A stretch of DNA of 61,599 nt, from positions 1 through 61,599 of the forward strand of contig NW_019174080.1 of NCBI RefSeq assembly GCF_001642475.1. Direction: 5' to 3'. The DNA is from Fonsecaea monophora (lineage: Eukaryota; Ascomycota; Eurotiomycetes; Chaetothyriales; Herpotrichiellaceae). This document shows, piece by piece, positions 22,184-32,522 of this stretch. Made by a program: the position numbers and the translations under genes. The notes below the pieces were generated by a model. That model did no database searches. It saw nothing but the letters and a program-made list of their open reading frames with translations, and had not been told where the DNA came from. Position 1 is the stretch's first letter, and each line of letters opens with the position of its first letter.

Positions 22184-22973
22184 AGGGAGCCTTCTTCAGA
22201 GAAGAGGTCGGACAAACGGACCTGAATGCTGGAATTGCCTTTTGGGAGGAATTAGGGACGACCACTAAGAAGGCAGACAGGGAATGGTTGACGGTTCAGT
22301 GGTTTTGGGCCCGGGGAGGGCGCGTTACGTGTCAAGGCAATGATCCAGATAAGAAGTCATACTGGACTGGGCTAGATTCAAGCACTCGCCATAAAGAATA
22401 CAAATCTGAGCCTGGTGTCAAGTTGTCCTCTGCATTGACTTGGTTAATCTAGAGGCAGAAATCGGTCTCCATCCTGTCTGTAGTGCTCTGCCATCGAATC
22501 TTGGTTCGATGCCCATCCAGTCGTCCCGATCTCTGTGAGCGCGGACGAGTCAGTAAGTCGAGACCTCCTGGAGGGGACAGGACCAAAGTCGCAGACAGCC
22601 CCCTGACGCCAATTTGCTTCACATGTCCATCTCCCACTAACACTTTGAATCTCGAGTGACAAGTGGCGGGTGACGGTGAACGATGTTCCGACTTCCACTT
22701 CACTCCAACCCGAGTCACCCTTGAGATGTCCTCACTCCGGGACGTGTCGTTTGCTTGCAAAAGCGCGAAACAAAACTGACCAGCCGCAACGCTTGAACAG
22801 AGCTTGACGACTGATCTCTCGTGAGAAGGCACGTTGAATCATCTTTTCTTTGGAGTGGCTCGAACTTGATTCGGGGTGTAGTGACCATCCTCGTCGCCGG
22901 CTCTTGAACTGCCGAGTTGACTCGTTATTGTCCCCTCATTCTTGTACCCAACCAGGTTTCTGGGATTGTCGGA
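22184..22973. other. Intergenic, 790 bp
   Basis: Between the eight-cysteine protein and the unknown protein at 22974. Just upstream of 22974 is a pyrimidine-rich stretch with CCAG that could be the acceptor of a 5' UTR intron. Confidence 0.45.
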
Positions 22974-23663
22974 ATGTTCATCAAGATGAATCAGACCACA
23001 GCCAAAGATGACCCCGGCGCTTTCGCAAGCGAGACGAAGTTGTCCCCCAGCTCGCCCGACGCTGGATCAGAAGGGTCCGCTCGCCATATCGAGACGCAGG
23101 ATGAATGGCCGTCCAGTCGGGATTTCGCCCAGAGGTATGGTCGGTACGACACACAGGGTTTCTTGGTCGATTTCGAACATACGACCGCATACATGCTACC
23201 CAGGAAGGCACCTGTGCCGCCTCGTCCCAGCACACCAATCTCACCGTCCGGTCTCACCAGCACCACTCTTATCGACCAGTCGTCTTCGCAATCGGAGCCA
23301 CTGATTGCTATACCATACGAGTCTACATCTGAGGCAGACTCCCAACCACACACAAGACCTCAGATCAGGTTCAGCGACACGTACCGGAAGTGGTGGCTGC
23401 AACAATACTCCCGGCCGGAGCCACTGGTGCGGCTTGCGTCTAGGACTTTAGCTCAGGGAAGCCGGCAAGGTTTCTGGCTCGCTCGAGGTACACTGAGAGG
23501 GTGTGATGAGGTGATGATGCAGCAAGGCCCCGGGTATTGGTTGGCAAGGGCGACAATGAAGGACGCTCAGCAGGACGGCGGGGCTGGGAGCGCTGACATA
23601 CCCTCTCGGTTCTGGGGTCGTGTCGTCGACAAGGTACGAAGAATCAGCGGCGAAGAGAAATGA
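22974..23663 (+). CDS. Uncharacterised hydrophilic protein with paired WLAR repeats
   Basis: Single exon, 229 aa from the ATG at 22974; a second ATG four codons on is possible. The first half is Ser/Pro-rich and probably disordered, but includes RDFAQRYGRYDTQGFLVDFE. The second half has a Trp-rich segment (TYRKWWLQQYSRPEPL) and two related units, GFWLARGTLRG and GYWLARATMKD, a short internal repeat. It ends RFWGRVVDKVRRISGEEK. No signal peptide or membrane segment. Codon structure and the repeat argue for a real gene. Function unknown. Confidence 0.7.
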   Translation: MFIKMNQTTAKDDPGAFASETKLSPSSPDAGSEGSARHIETQDEWPSSRDFAQRYGRYDTQGFLVDFEHTTAYMLPRKAPVPPRPSTPISPSGLTSTTLIDQSSSQSEPLIAIPYESTSEADSQPHTRPQIRFSDTYRKWWLQQYSRPEPLVRLASRTLAQGSRQGFWLARGTLRGCDEVMMQQGPGYWLARATMKDAQQDGGAGSADIPSRFWGRVVDKVRRISGEEK

Positions 23664-23701
23664 CCCTGTGAGATGAAGAGTTCAGCCGTCCTGGAAGTTG
23701 G

Positions 23702-24763
23702 TCAAGTTTCACCATTTGCGGACCTCTTGTCACCATCGTCGAAGTGGCTAGCATGGATCTCAGCCAGGTTAAATCTCTTTAGTGTTTCATAATCACTTCC
23801 CACCACGCTCATTCCAACCACATTTCGATACACATCGACAAGGACAAGCTTGTCATAGCCTTTCAAGTCGACCGAGTGTTTTCCGTGTCCCAGAGCGGTA
23901 ATCTTGTCGGCGACTGCGCGAATAACTTCGTCTCGACCAATTTTGTTGTTGTTGCGGATTGTCGGTCGGATAGCGAACTTGCATGGTCGCTGTTTCAGCT
24001 CAACGTCGTTCTTGGAACTTGTCTCGTCCTCGTCGGCTCCGTCGACATCGATCGAAAAGTGTTTGGGCAGGACTTGGTCACACAATGATTGCAGTCCGTC
24101 ATTCAAAGTCTTCCGGATTAAAGTGACTGGAGTGAGTCTCTTGATGTAGCGACTTCGTGGCCCCGCTTCTTCCTTGCTCGAGGCCGAAAGGCACAATTTG
24201 CGGACTGTTTCAACAGGATCAAAAGATGTGTTTCTGGGAAACCGTACAAAGGAGACGCATGGAATATCGAGAGTTATAAAGGAGAACTTCGGTGACGACA
24301 CATCCTGAGGCTCTCGATTAGCCCTTAAGGAGTCCAACTCAGCGAGGATATCAGCCTCGATGTCAACCTCCCCCACGTCACCGTTGTCTGCTTTGATGTC
24401 CGATGTTGCCTCCACGGGCTGACCGCTTGGTTCAGCGGCAAACAACTGATGGCATGGTCAGTTAGTGTCTCGATGGCAGGTAGACACTGCGCTCACCTCA
24501 TCTAACAAGTCAGATAGCTCTTGCAAGCATTTCTTCTCCTGACCCTTGTCACAGGTGACGAAGATTCCAACATCATCGCTATGGATTCCGGACGCACTGA
24601 TGGTGGCGAGGCGGCGAGATTTCGCTCGCGAATCCTGTGGTTTCGGAGTCCGATACTTGCTTTTGCCAATATTGTCTTTGCGAGGCTTTGTGTCTGATTG
24701 TGACTGTGTATTGTCCATTTTGAGCCTTTTGGGTGATCTGCTCATCGATTCATCAGGATGCAT
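23702..24763 (-). CDS. TAN1: THUMP-domain protein, Tan1-like tRNA cytidine acetylation cofactor
   Basis: Model: complement(join(23702..24445, 24497..24763)), 336 aa; an in-frame ATG at 24745 is an alternative start. The N-terminus is basic and disordered, then GIFVTCDKGQEKKCLQELSDLLDE, the start of the conserved Tan1/THUMPD1 region, runs through the intron (GTGAGC donor, CTAAC branch) into an acidic linker. The THUMP domain follows (SRYIKRLTPVTLIRKT, then CKFAIRPTIRNNNKIGRDEV and DLKGYDKLVLVDVYRNVVGMSVV). Yeast Tan1 binds tRNA-Ser and tRNA-Leu and is required with the Kre33/Nat10 acetyltransferase for N4-acetylcytidine at position 12. The tail after the THUMP domain is short, as in the family. 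Nuclear or nucleolar action is expected. Confidence 0.92.
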
Positions 24764-25439
24764 GTCCGGGAGAGCCTGAATCTTCGCCGTATCTGTCTAG
24801 GAGATTCGTATGACTGACAGGAGTAGGAGACTTCGAGTTTTCAGAGATTTGCGCCGTTGAAGTTCATATAGGAGAAAGAGAACGACGGAATTATTCTTCG
24901 AGGCTGCAAAATGCAAAATGGGCGCTGGCTGATGCCAAAAGCCACTAATCCTCTTCCGGAAGGCAGCGTATTTCTTGTTCCGTCTTCTTCGTCTCCCCCA
25001 TATTCTTCTTTCTCCTCTCCTTGCTTCTATTCTGATAACCACCCTGGACGTCTTTCTCAATGCTAAGTTGCTCCTGCATTGACCGGTCGTCTATCCTTGC
25101 TTCGGCCACTGGTCGTCTCACCGTGACACCCGCGTTGAACCGGACAATGGAGCCATTTGTCCAGTGCCGGCCTCGTGATGGCCTGGTTTAAGCGCCTCTC
25201 GCGACCGAGGAGGCGACTATGGGGATGGTAGTACAATCCCATCTCTCCTCTGGTGGCTTTGGAGGTCATTGCCTTGACTCCTTGATTGGTTCGTTCCCTG
25301 GCCCATTTCTGGACAAGCTTGTCGAAGCTCTCTCCGTGCGACTATCAATGCTTCAACCCCCTGTTTAGGAGGGCGTGGACCACAGTGTCGCTCTGCATGA
25401 TGCATATATGGGCACATTTCAAGCAGCAAAAAGCATATT
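24764..25439. other. Divergent intergenic region
   Basis: 676 bp between TAN1 (minus) and the coiled-coil gene (plus), holding both promoters. No other gene seen. Confidence 0.55.
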
Positions 25440-28397
25440 ATGATCCATGACAGACCGGCTTCCTCTTCTTCTTCTTCTTATTCTGATCCCCTTTCTTCTT
25501 CCTGTGGCTCAATTACCCCAATGGCGTCCTTTTTTGGCTCAAAGACGCAGGCTGACTCCTCAAAAATGATTGTCAATGGAGGACTTGGTGGACTTGTATG
25601 TCCAGAACCCACGGTTGTACACCAAGCGCAGGAGAAGATGGATAATAACATTGTGTCCAAACTGCGTCGCCGGCCTCCTCCACTGCGAATATCAAGTGGT
25701 TCTGATGCTGCATCTTGGTCACCCTGTTTGGCTTCAGCACCACCATGCACTGGGCTTGGAGGACTCTTGACTCCCAAGACTCCCACTGACCGACGTAAAT
25801 ATTCACTACTGGGGTTTGATTTCAGGGATGGGTCTTCACCGTCAACAACACGGTACAACCCTGCCACACCCTTGACACCGGGGTTTTCCCTGCCGGAGAT
25901 GCCAGCCAGTCCGACATCACTGTATTCACCAACAGCGGCAGAGTTGCCAGGTTCACTTCTGTTGGCAAGCCAAGGTTTCCCGCAGACAAATCCCATATCA
26001 CCCCCGCCATCTCTTCGACTGCTTCGCCGAGACACTGATGATTCCACGACAAGTTCTGTGCCAACTCTTTCAACCTCCGGATCTAGCGATGACGAAACAA
26101 TGGAAGCATTGCGAAGCCTGACCACTCCTTTGAGAAAGCACGACCGATCCGTTGGAAGCACGATGCCTCTCTACACCATCGGAAGCCGCGCCCCCGCAGG
26201 CCTACAGTCCACACGGCCATTTACTGCCATGACTATCGAGGAGCTGCTGGATAAACTGCCTGACTGCGACCATGTGACCATATCCCAGCACTGGTTGCCC
26301 GCTATGCGCAGTCAACTGCAGAAGATGACGGCTCTGCTCAACGAAGCTTGTAACCTGAAACTCGAGTCAAGCGTTGATCAAGTAAACCTGAGTAGTGTAA
26401 GAAGCTCGACCTTTGCGACCACCTTTGGCACTGACCTTCCTCAGGCACTCAAATCCTTCTGCGATCAACTGCGCTTGATCACGGCCGAGTACCGCAAAAT
26501 TGTCGAGTCCGCAGAATCGCTTGCTGAACGAGATAACAAGGTCTCTCATGAACAACTGAATGAGCTCGAAGGGCAGGTAGAGGAAGCTTTGGAGAGGATG
26601 ACGGCCAAAGACAAGGAAATCGAAGACAAAGACCGAAGAATATCAGAACTTCGAAATACCGTTCACGAAGTCACCCGCCTTTTGGGCACGTTCATTCAGA
26701 ACAATGTCCCTAGCTGGGCGCATACCATCGACGAGCCCAAGACTCTACAAGTTCTTCGTATCATAGCCGACTACACGCGCAACGAGCCTTACGAGTCTGT
26801 TGATTACGTTCGAATCGCCGAGGAGACCCTGGATAAATATGTTGGAGATCTGCGCGACGCGCGAAACCTCATCAGAGACTATCGCAAGGTATTGCATGGT
26901 CAGGGAGCCATGATCCAAGACCAGTCGAAGAACCTCGACGCATCCGTGGATAGGTACAACAAAGCGGTCAGGCTTGTACAGCAGAAGGATCACGAGCTCT
27001 TGCTTCTTGTACAACAGAACGACGATCTAAGCAGAGACTTGCAGGAATGTCGAGCCACACTTGCCGAGAGCCAACAGATGCGGACGGACTCGGAGAGGAT
27101 GGAAAGAAGATATGAAGAGCTGCGAGGGACTATGGTCAGCATGCAAACGAGCTATACACTGGAACTTGATCAACGCGATGCCGAGATATCGAATCTTCGT
27201 CAAAAGCTGGGTAGTGCTCGCGAGGAGGTTTTCGCGCGACGGGAGGATGTCAAGAACGTCATCTCCCAAGCCAACGCGATGCTTCAGCCGCCTGCCGATG
27301 CAGCCGCCATGGCTGCAAAGAACAGCAGCACGTCCAAAGCCTTGAGGTTCTTTGGAATGGAGAGGGACAAAGACAAATACCGCAAGGGCACTCTCCCCAC
27401 GAGTTACAGCATGATTGGACTCCCATCGGAGGATTCGAGGTTCTCGTCCAAGGAGGTGGCTTCCACGGTCGATCGCGCAGCACTTCGCCACAGACCTTCT
27501 TTGCAGACACACGCAAATCCACGGGCATTGACGACACCAAATACACCCATTGATAGCTGTCAGAGTTCGAACGAGACTGTCATGACAGCACCAACGTATC
27601 GGCCACGATCTGATTCACTCGGTGCTGTACGTTATGGCGCTCCCACTACATCTTCCATAGATACCGACAAGTCGCTTCCTGACCCCCCAGCGTACCCGAG
27701 GCCTTATCCCCTGGCGGCTCGGGTTGCTGAAATTGCTCCGTCAATCGAGAGCCCCCTCGCGGCACAGATCACATCGGATTACTTCAAGAATGGTATCATG
27801 GGACAGACCGCCGCGCGACGCGTGCTCAGCAAAATCACCGAAGTTTCCAATATCAACTCGTCTCCAGACGGTGGACTCCAGACGGAGCGAGTTCTGGACG
27901 AAAACAAATCCGACCACAGTGTCGCCAGCAGCGATCGTGAAGTCTACCGCAAGAGCATCTGTGCGTTGGATATGTTGAACTCATCCAGTGGACTGCCCTA
28001 TAGCGACACGGAGACCGAAATTGAACGAATCATCCGTGGTGGAGGTCCTAGGAGCCCACCGAAGCCTAACTACTTTCATCCCTACCAAGAATACGAAGCT
28101 CACGACGACGGACGAGGACAGCAGCAGCAGCAAGACGAATATGACGAAGAACAAGTTCACACAGGTGTGGCGCATGTCCTCCACCTTCGACCGGGAACAC
28201 GGGACCTCAGAGGAGCAAGTGCAAGGTCGAGCGAAGCAGACAGTCGGGAGTACGAGAGTGACTCTGGACGGGAAGGGCGACGGGAGAGACTTAGGGAGAG
28301 CATGGTGAGCAACGAGTCGGGCTATCGCACAGAAGACTCGGAACCAAAGACTGTGGCTCAGCTGTATCATCAGGGGAGACGGCATATTCGTGGTTGA
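25440..28397 (+). CDS. Uncharacterised 985-residue coiled-coil protein
   Basis: Intronless, 985 aa. The first ~260 residues are Ser/Pro/Thr-rich and disordered, with repeated TPKTP and SP sites typical of kinase-regulated regions. A conserved-looking helical block starts at PFTAMTIEELLDKLPDCDHV. Heptad-rich coiled coils run roughly 340-430 (HEQLNELEGQVEEALERM, KDKEIEDKDRRISEL) and 470-620 (LVQQKDHELLLLVQQNDDL). The last third is again disordered and charged, with a short Gln5 run. The start could also be at the Met in PMASFFGS or in KMIVNGGL, both downstream. Architecture resembles cytoskeletal or spindle-pole scaffolds, but I recognise no specific family. Confidence 0.85.
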   Translation: MIHDRPASSSSSSYSDPLSSSCGSITPMASFFGSKTQADSSKMIVNGGLGGLVCPEPTVVHQAQEKMDNNIVSKLRRRPPPLRISSGSDAASWSPCLASAPPCTGLGGLLTPKTPTDRRKYSLLGFDFRDGSSPSTTRYNPATPLTPGFSLPEMPASPTSLYSPTAAELPGSLLLASQGFPQTNPISPPPSLRLLRRDTDDSTTSSVPTLSTSGSSDDETMEALRSLTTPLRKHDRSVGSTMPLYTIGSRAPAGLQSTRPFTAMTIEELLDKLPDCDHVTISQHWLPAMRSQLQKMTALLNEACNLKLESSVDQVNLSSVRSSTFATTFGTDLPQALKSFCDQLRLITAEYRKIVESAESLAERDNKVSHEQLNELEGQVEEALERMTAKDKEIEDKDRRISELRNTVHEVTRLLGTFIQNNVPSWAHTIDEPKTLQVLRIIADYTRNEPYESVDYVRIAEETLDKYVGDLRDARNLIRDYRKVLHGQGAMIQDQSKNLDASVDRYNKAVRLVQQKDHELLLLVQQNDDLSRDLQECRATLAESQQMRTDSERMERRYEELRGTMVSMQTSYTLELDQRDAEISNLRQKLGSAREEVFARREDVKNVISQANAMLQPPADAAAMAAKNSSTSKALRFFGMERDKDKYRKGTLPTSYSMIGLPSEDSRFSSKEVASTVDRAALRHRPSLQTHANPRALTTPNTPIDSCQSSNETVMTAPTYRPRSDSLGAVRYGAPTTSSIDTDKSLPDPPAYPRPYPLAARVAEIAPSIESPLAAQITSDYFKNGIMGQTAARRVLSKITEVSNINSSPDGGLQTERVLDENKSDHSVASSDREVYRKSICALDMLNSSSGLPYSDTETEIERIIRGGGPRSPPKPNYFHPYQEYEAHDDGRGQQQQQDEYDEEQVHTGVAHVLHLRPGTRDLRGASARSSEADSREYESDSGREGRRERLRESMVSNESGYRTEDSEPKTVAQLYHQGRRHIRG

Positions 28398-31133
28398 TGA
28401 GCAACTACCGAGTAGACTTGTCGACCAAACGCAAGTGCTTGGGGATGACTTGATGCACGCGGTTGTACGACTGACTATCGAAGAATGAGGATCGTGTGGC
28501 AATGCATGAGGGCTGTTCTGGCCTGGCTGGTGGAGTTGGGAACGTTATCACGAGAGCTGAAGATCAAGAGGATTGGCCGACATGGTCATTGATGAGGGCT
28601 GGCTGAATCGAGGGTTAACAAAGGCTTACAGCCAATCTTGAATAGTTTCTCCCCATAGTAAGCGAGACATCAATCAACAGGGCTGCTTCGCTGTCAACCT
28701 GGCTGGCGGTGCAGCAGAAACCGTTCACACAACGAGGAAGAACAATTTCACCGAACTCTGACCTCAGATGAGATTACCTTTTCAAAGAGCGGGACGCTCC
28801 ATCGAAAAGGAGAGCGATTCAAAACGGCGAGGGGAGGCACCGCTGAATATTTGATATGGGTATTGACATTGATATTAACGTGGCAACAACGACTTTTATT
28901 GTACAGAGTAGGGCCAGCAGGATCGCAGGACCGCAGGACAGTAGTGCAATAGTGGAACAGTGCAATAGCACAGCGGAACAGTGTAGCAGAAGGACAGTAG
29001 CGCAACAGTACTGTAGTGCAGTAGTTCAATAGTTCAATAAGTGCAGAAGTACAGTGGTACAGTAATATAGAGTACAGATCAACCCACCATCGCATCACCA
29101 GAGAGTAGTGCAGGGCAGTGCAGTGGAGGGTAGAGCAGCAGAATGAGATATGATAGTACCACTCGGAGGGAATGCCGCAGAGAGCCAACGCCCACACCCA
29201 CGCCCACGCCCAACGCAAAGCAAAACAATGTGAAAGACGAGCGAGGATGCCATTCGTCTTGCTTCCTTCCGGGGTTGGAGTCGACTTTTGTTATCAAACA
29301 TGGGTGGTCCCCTTTTCAGACAACATGCTTTCCCCGGCTTGGAGTGGAGTGGCGAGAGACGTGCATGTTGACGGTCCTTCTTTGCCCGGGTGGGCTTCCC
29401 TGGCTGGTGCGAAGTCAAGCATCTAGATGCCCTACTCCGGCGTCAAGGCGATCTCTCTGCCTCATCCATCTTACACCTCTGTATAGTTCCATCCCTGTGG
29501 ACCATGTGGCAGGTTTGTCTCCCCTTGTGGGTTGCGGTGGCGCACGAACTACAGGAAGCAGAATGCTCACTTTCAGGGAAAGCCTTGCCCCGTCGAGTCA
29601 TGCAGTCTGTGGCGGACGTGGACCGGCTCCGAACGTGTTGAGTGCAGCGAAAATAAATGCTGGCTTCGACAAAGAGGCGGCATTTGCAGCCATCGCTCCC
29701 GTCGCAAAGACCATGGCGGGTGGATATTCAGTGGGTGCGTTGAAGAGTGTCGTCTAAAGGCACATAAACATGGTCTTTCGCTCAAGATGACAGGGCTTGT
29801 AATTTCCTGTAGGCGTTGCTGGTGCCAGGAGGGTGTGAGGCATTGATCAGGGGTCATAGACAAGGCCGAAATCCATCTAGGGATCAATCCCATCGGTAAG
29901 GACTTCAAAAATACCCTTCCGGGAGAGACCGACAGCCGCGTAGACGTCAAGCGACACAATGATTCAAGTGGTAGGCCATGTTTGTTGACTTCAGGCGTCC
30001 CTTTTGTGAACTCTGACGGCGGCCAAACTCTATCCAATCTCTTGTAAATGACTTCTTGATGGTCCTTAAATCTCTCTGCATTGAGGCTGCCATGGTCTAT
30101 CGGACCTGACTACCATCAACCACTGCTTCGTGCTTCATGGGCGCCTCACGCCCGGATTTAGGATGCAGGGTTTGCATTTCTATGTCATTTTCCTTGCGAC
30201 CGATAGCGTTGCGCCTGGCGGTGGGATTGGCAATGGTAAGGCTCTCAGATAAGCTTCGGATCTGTGGCTGCACGACGCGTGAGATATTGTGGTAGCCATT
30301 CTGAGGGAGTTGGATGAGGAGGTTGTGCAGGCAGGAAAGAACCATGCTTGTGAAGCGGCCCATGGTAGCGGATCGCGCGTCAGATTTTGAGAGGTGCAGA
30401 GGCACGGCTTGGTTCCCAGGATCAATGAGATGTGACGAGGTCTGATAACCGGAGGACGTTGTCGTGGGCGGTAAATGCAATACACAAGTTAATCTCAGCG
30501 CTGAAAGATGAGAACGGTGATGAAAATGCAAGTTGGAGAACTGCGCATGCACTGTGATGTAGTAGAAGCGTCTCAGGGAAGTGGCTTCTCGGTAAGTGCG
30601 GCAATGCGTGTAGCCGCTGAGTAGAGTGTGACGGCGTTGATAAAGGTAACAGGGGTAGAGCGATCCAACCTCGACGATGGGGAGAATATACGAGACACTT
30701 GGTACGAGGTGGTGTTTAGCGTATCTTCACATGTCTGCCTTGATAAAAAGACAGTCCAACATACTGCTCAGTCAGTAATTTGTCCAGAAGAAGAGGAGGG
30801 ACAACAAGTGGATATGGCGATAAGGCACAGACGGGGGATGTTTATTGTTCTTGGTACGGGTTGTTTGTGGCGGGAATGCGGAGGAATGGGGAAGAATCCA
30901 CAGTTGGAAGTAAGAAAGTCTGAAAGTGTATCTCGTGCCCTCGTATTATTATCATCTCCCCGTGCTCCCCCTCAATGTCTCCCTGCGGAAACCGTTTCCG
31001 CCCTCCATTCACCCACTCATCCACTCACCCATTGTCCCAATGTAACCACCGGCCAAACAAATGATAACCGTTTCATATCTTCATTGACCAAGCACAACTT
31101 TCCCGTCACAGTATACCTCCTCGAACCAGTGTC
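28398..31133. other. 2.7 kb gene-poor region
   Basis: The longest stretch without a supported gene. It contains the degenerate CAGTAGTGCAAT-type repeat near 28926-29078, a CCCACGCCCACG-type run near 29188 and several domain-free open frames, including one ending at 30097 on the minus strand. The right end holds the promoter of the oxidoreductase gene. Confidence 0.5.
28926..29078. repeat. Degenerate short tandem repeat (CAGTAGTGCAAT-like)
   Basis: Roughly 150 bp built from diverged units around CAGTAGTGCAAT / GAACAGTGCAATAG, with weaker copies running on to about 29130. The unit length varies (about 8-16 nt), so this looks like an old, eroded minisatellite. No coding function is supported. 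Confidence 0.6.
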
Positions 31134-32283
31134 ATGGCTGCCGATATTCCAACCTGCAGGTGGGGAATAGTATGTATGCCACCACTACTCCCATGCTCTT
31201 TATGAAGTGGCACTATTGACAGCCACTGCAGCGACCGGTCTCATTTCTTCCTGGTTCGTTGAAGACTTGGTCCTCCACCGACCCGATGCCAAAGCAAAAC
31301 ATGTCATCCAATGCATCGGATCCTCATCGATGCAGAAGGGTAAAGACTTCGCCGCAAAACATTGCCCAAATGCAACCCCCACCATCTATGCTTCATATGA
31401 TCAAGTCTACTCGGACCCAGACGTGGATTGTGTCTATATAGGAACTCCACACTCCTTTCATAAAAGCAACTGCCTCGACGCCATTGCCGCCGGGAAGAAC
31501 GTTCTGTGCGAGAAGTCGTTCACCATCAACGCCCGCGAGGCACGAGAGGTGCTCGATGCTGCAGAGAAGAAAGGTGTTTACATCCACGAGGCGATGTGGC
31601 TACGGCATCGACCTCTGGTGGCAGACTTGAGGAAGCTCTTATTCAAAGATAATGTCATTGGGGATATCTTCCGTATGTCCTCTGACTTCAGCTTACTGGT
31701 GCACATCCCTAGTTTGCCAGACACCTCGCGATACAAAGATCTTAAGCTTGGTGCCGGAACGTTGCTAGATACTGGCATCTACCCGCTAACATGGGCGTTC
31801 CTGGCATTGGATCCCAACAACCCTGAAAACTCCGAAAGGCCGACCATCCATGCAACCCAAAGCCATCTCCACGGAGTCGAAGTCACTTCGAGTATCCTGG
31901 TACAATACCCATCGACGGGAAGACAGGGGATCGTCAGCTCCACCACCATGTCGGGCGGGCTTGGCGAAGCCATTTGCCGCATTCAAGGCACCGAAGGCTA
32001 CATCGACGTACATGGCGCAGCGCCATCGCATCCTTTGTCCTTTACAGTCTATCGACGGAAAGAGGACAACAAACATGACTCTGAAAGCAAAACATATGAC
32101 TATCCTCGTGTCGGGCGGGGGTTTTTCTACGAGGCGGACAACACCGCCCTCGACATTGCGGCTGGCCGGAAAGAGAGCGCCATCATGCCTTGGAAAGAGA
32201 CTATCCGCGTCATGGAGATTATGGACGAGATCCGAAGGCAAGGAGGAACGAAATACCCTCAGGATGAAGTGATGAAGGGATGA
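31134..32283 (+). CDS. Gfo/Idh/MocA-family oxidoreductase (dihydrodiol/xylose dehydrogenase-like)
   Basis: Model: join(31134..31173, 31223..32283), 366 aa. The tiny first exon supplies MAADIPTCRWGIV and, across a 49-nt intron (GTATGC donor), gives RWGIVSTAATGLISSWFVEDL, the N-terminal Rossmann strand of the family. Further markers: YDQVYSDPDVDCVYIGTPHS, GKNVLCEKSFTINAREA (the EKP motif with its conserved Lys, here EKS), GVYIHEAMWLRHRP and GAGTLLDTGIYPLTWAF. These match fungal trans-1,2-dihydrobenzene-1,2-diol dehydrogenase or D-xylose 1-dehydrogenase (NADP) proteins. Soluble NAD(P)-dependent sugar or diol oxidation is expected. The exact substrate is not determined by sequence. Confidence 0.92.
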
Positions 32284-32342
32284 TGAGCCATTGGGCCGTC
32301 AGCCTCGTGATGGCTCCAGCCTTGTGACCACCTCAGCCTCGC

Positions 32343-32350
32343 TGACGTCA
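32343..32350. promoter_or_regulatory. Perfect CRE palindrome TGACGTCA
   Basis: An 8-bp palindrome about 170 bp upstream of the RNase T2 start, the consensus site for ATF/CREB-type bZIP factors, which in fungi include stress regulators. It is followed by AGGGGG, resembling a stress-response element. Function is inferred from the motif alone. Confidence 0.45.
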
Positions 32351-32443
32351 TATTCAGGGGGACGGAACGCGTGGTTCGCGATTCCCCGAGCCCCCAACCT
32401 TCATTCCTCGAACAAACTCTCCTTCAATATCAGACAGTGGCCT

Positions 32444-32452
32444 TTTATATAC
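32444..32452 (+). promoter_or_regulatory. TATA-like element of the RNase T2 gene
   Basis: TTTATATAC lies about 75 bp before the RNase T2 ATG at 32523, followed by a short leader. Position and sequence suit a core promoter. Confidence 0.45.
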
Positions 32453-32522
32453 CGAGAATATATCAACAAGAGCTGCCCTCGCTCGCTTATTCTTATTCTA
32501 CAACTGACCGCTCAACTCCACA

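Noticed and set aside
29143..29757. 204-codon plus frame beginning in the CCCACG-type repeat
   Set aside because: Its start is repeat-derived and the rest has no recognisable feature.
30097..30552. 151-codon minus frame with an inner MGRFTSMVLSCLHNL start
   Set aside because: Slightly protein-like at the C-terminal half, but no family, splice support or context; kept only as a possibility.
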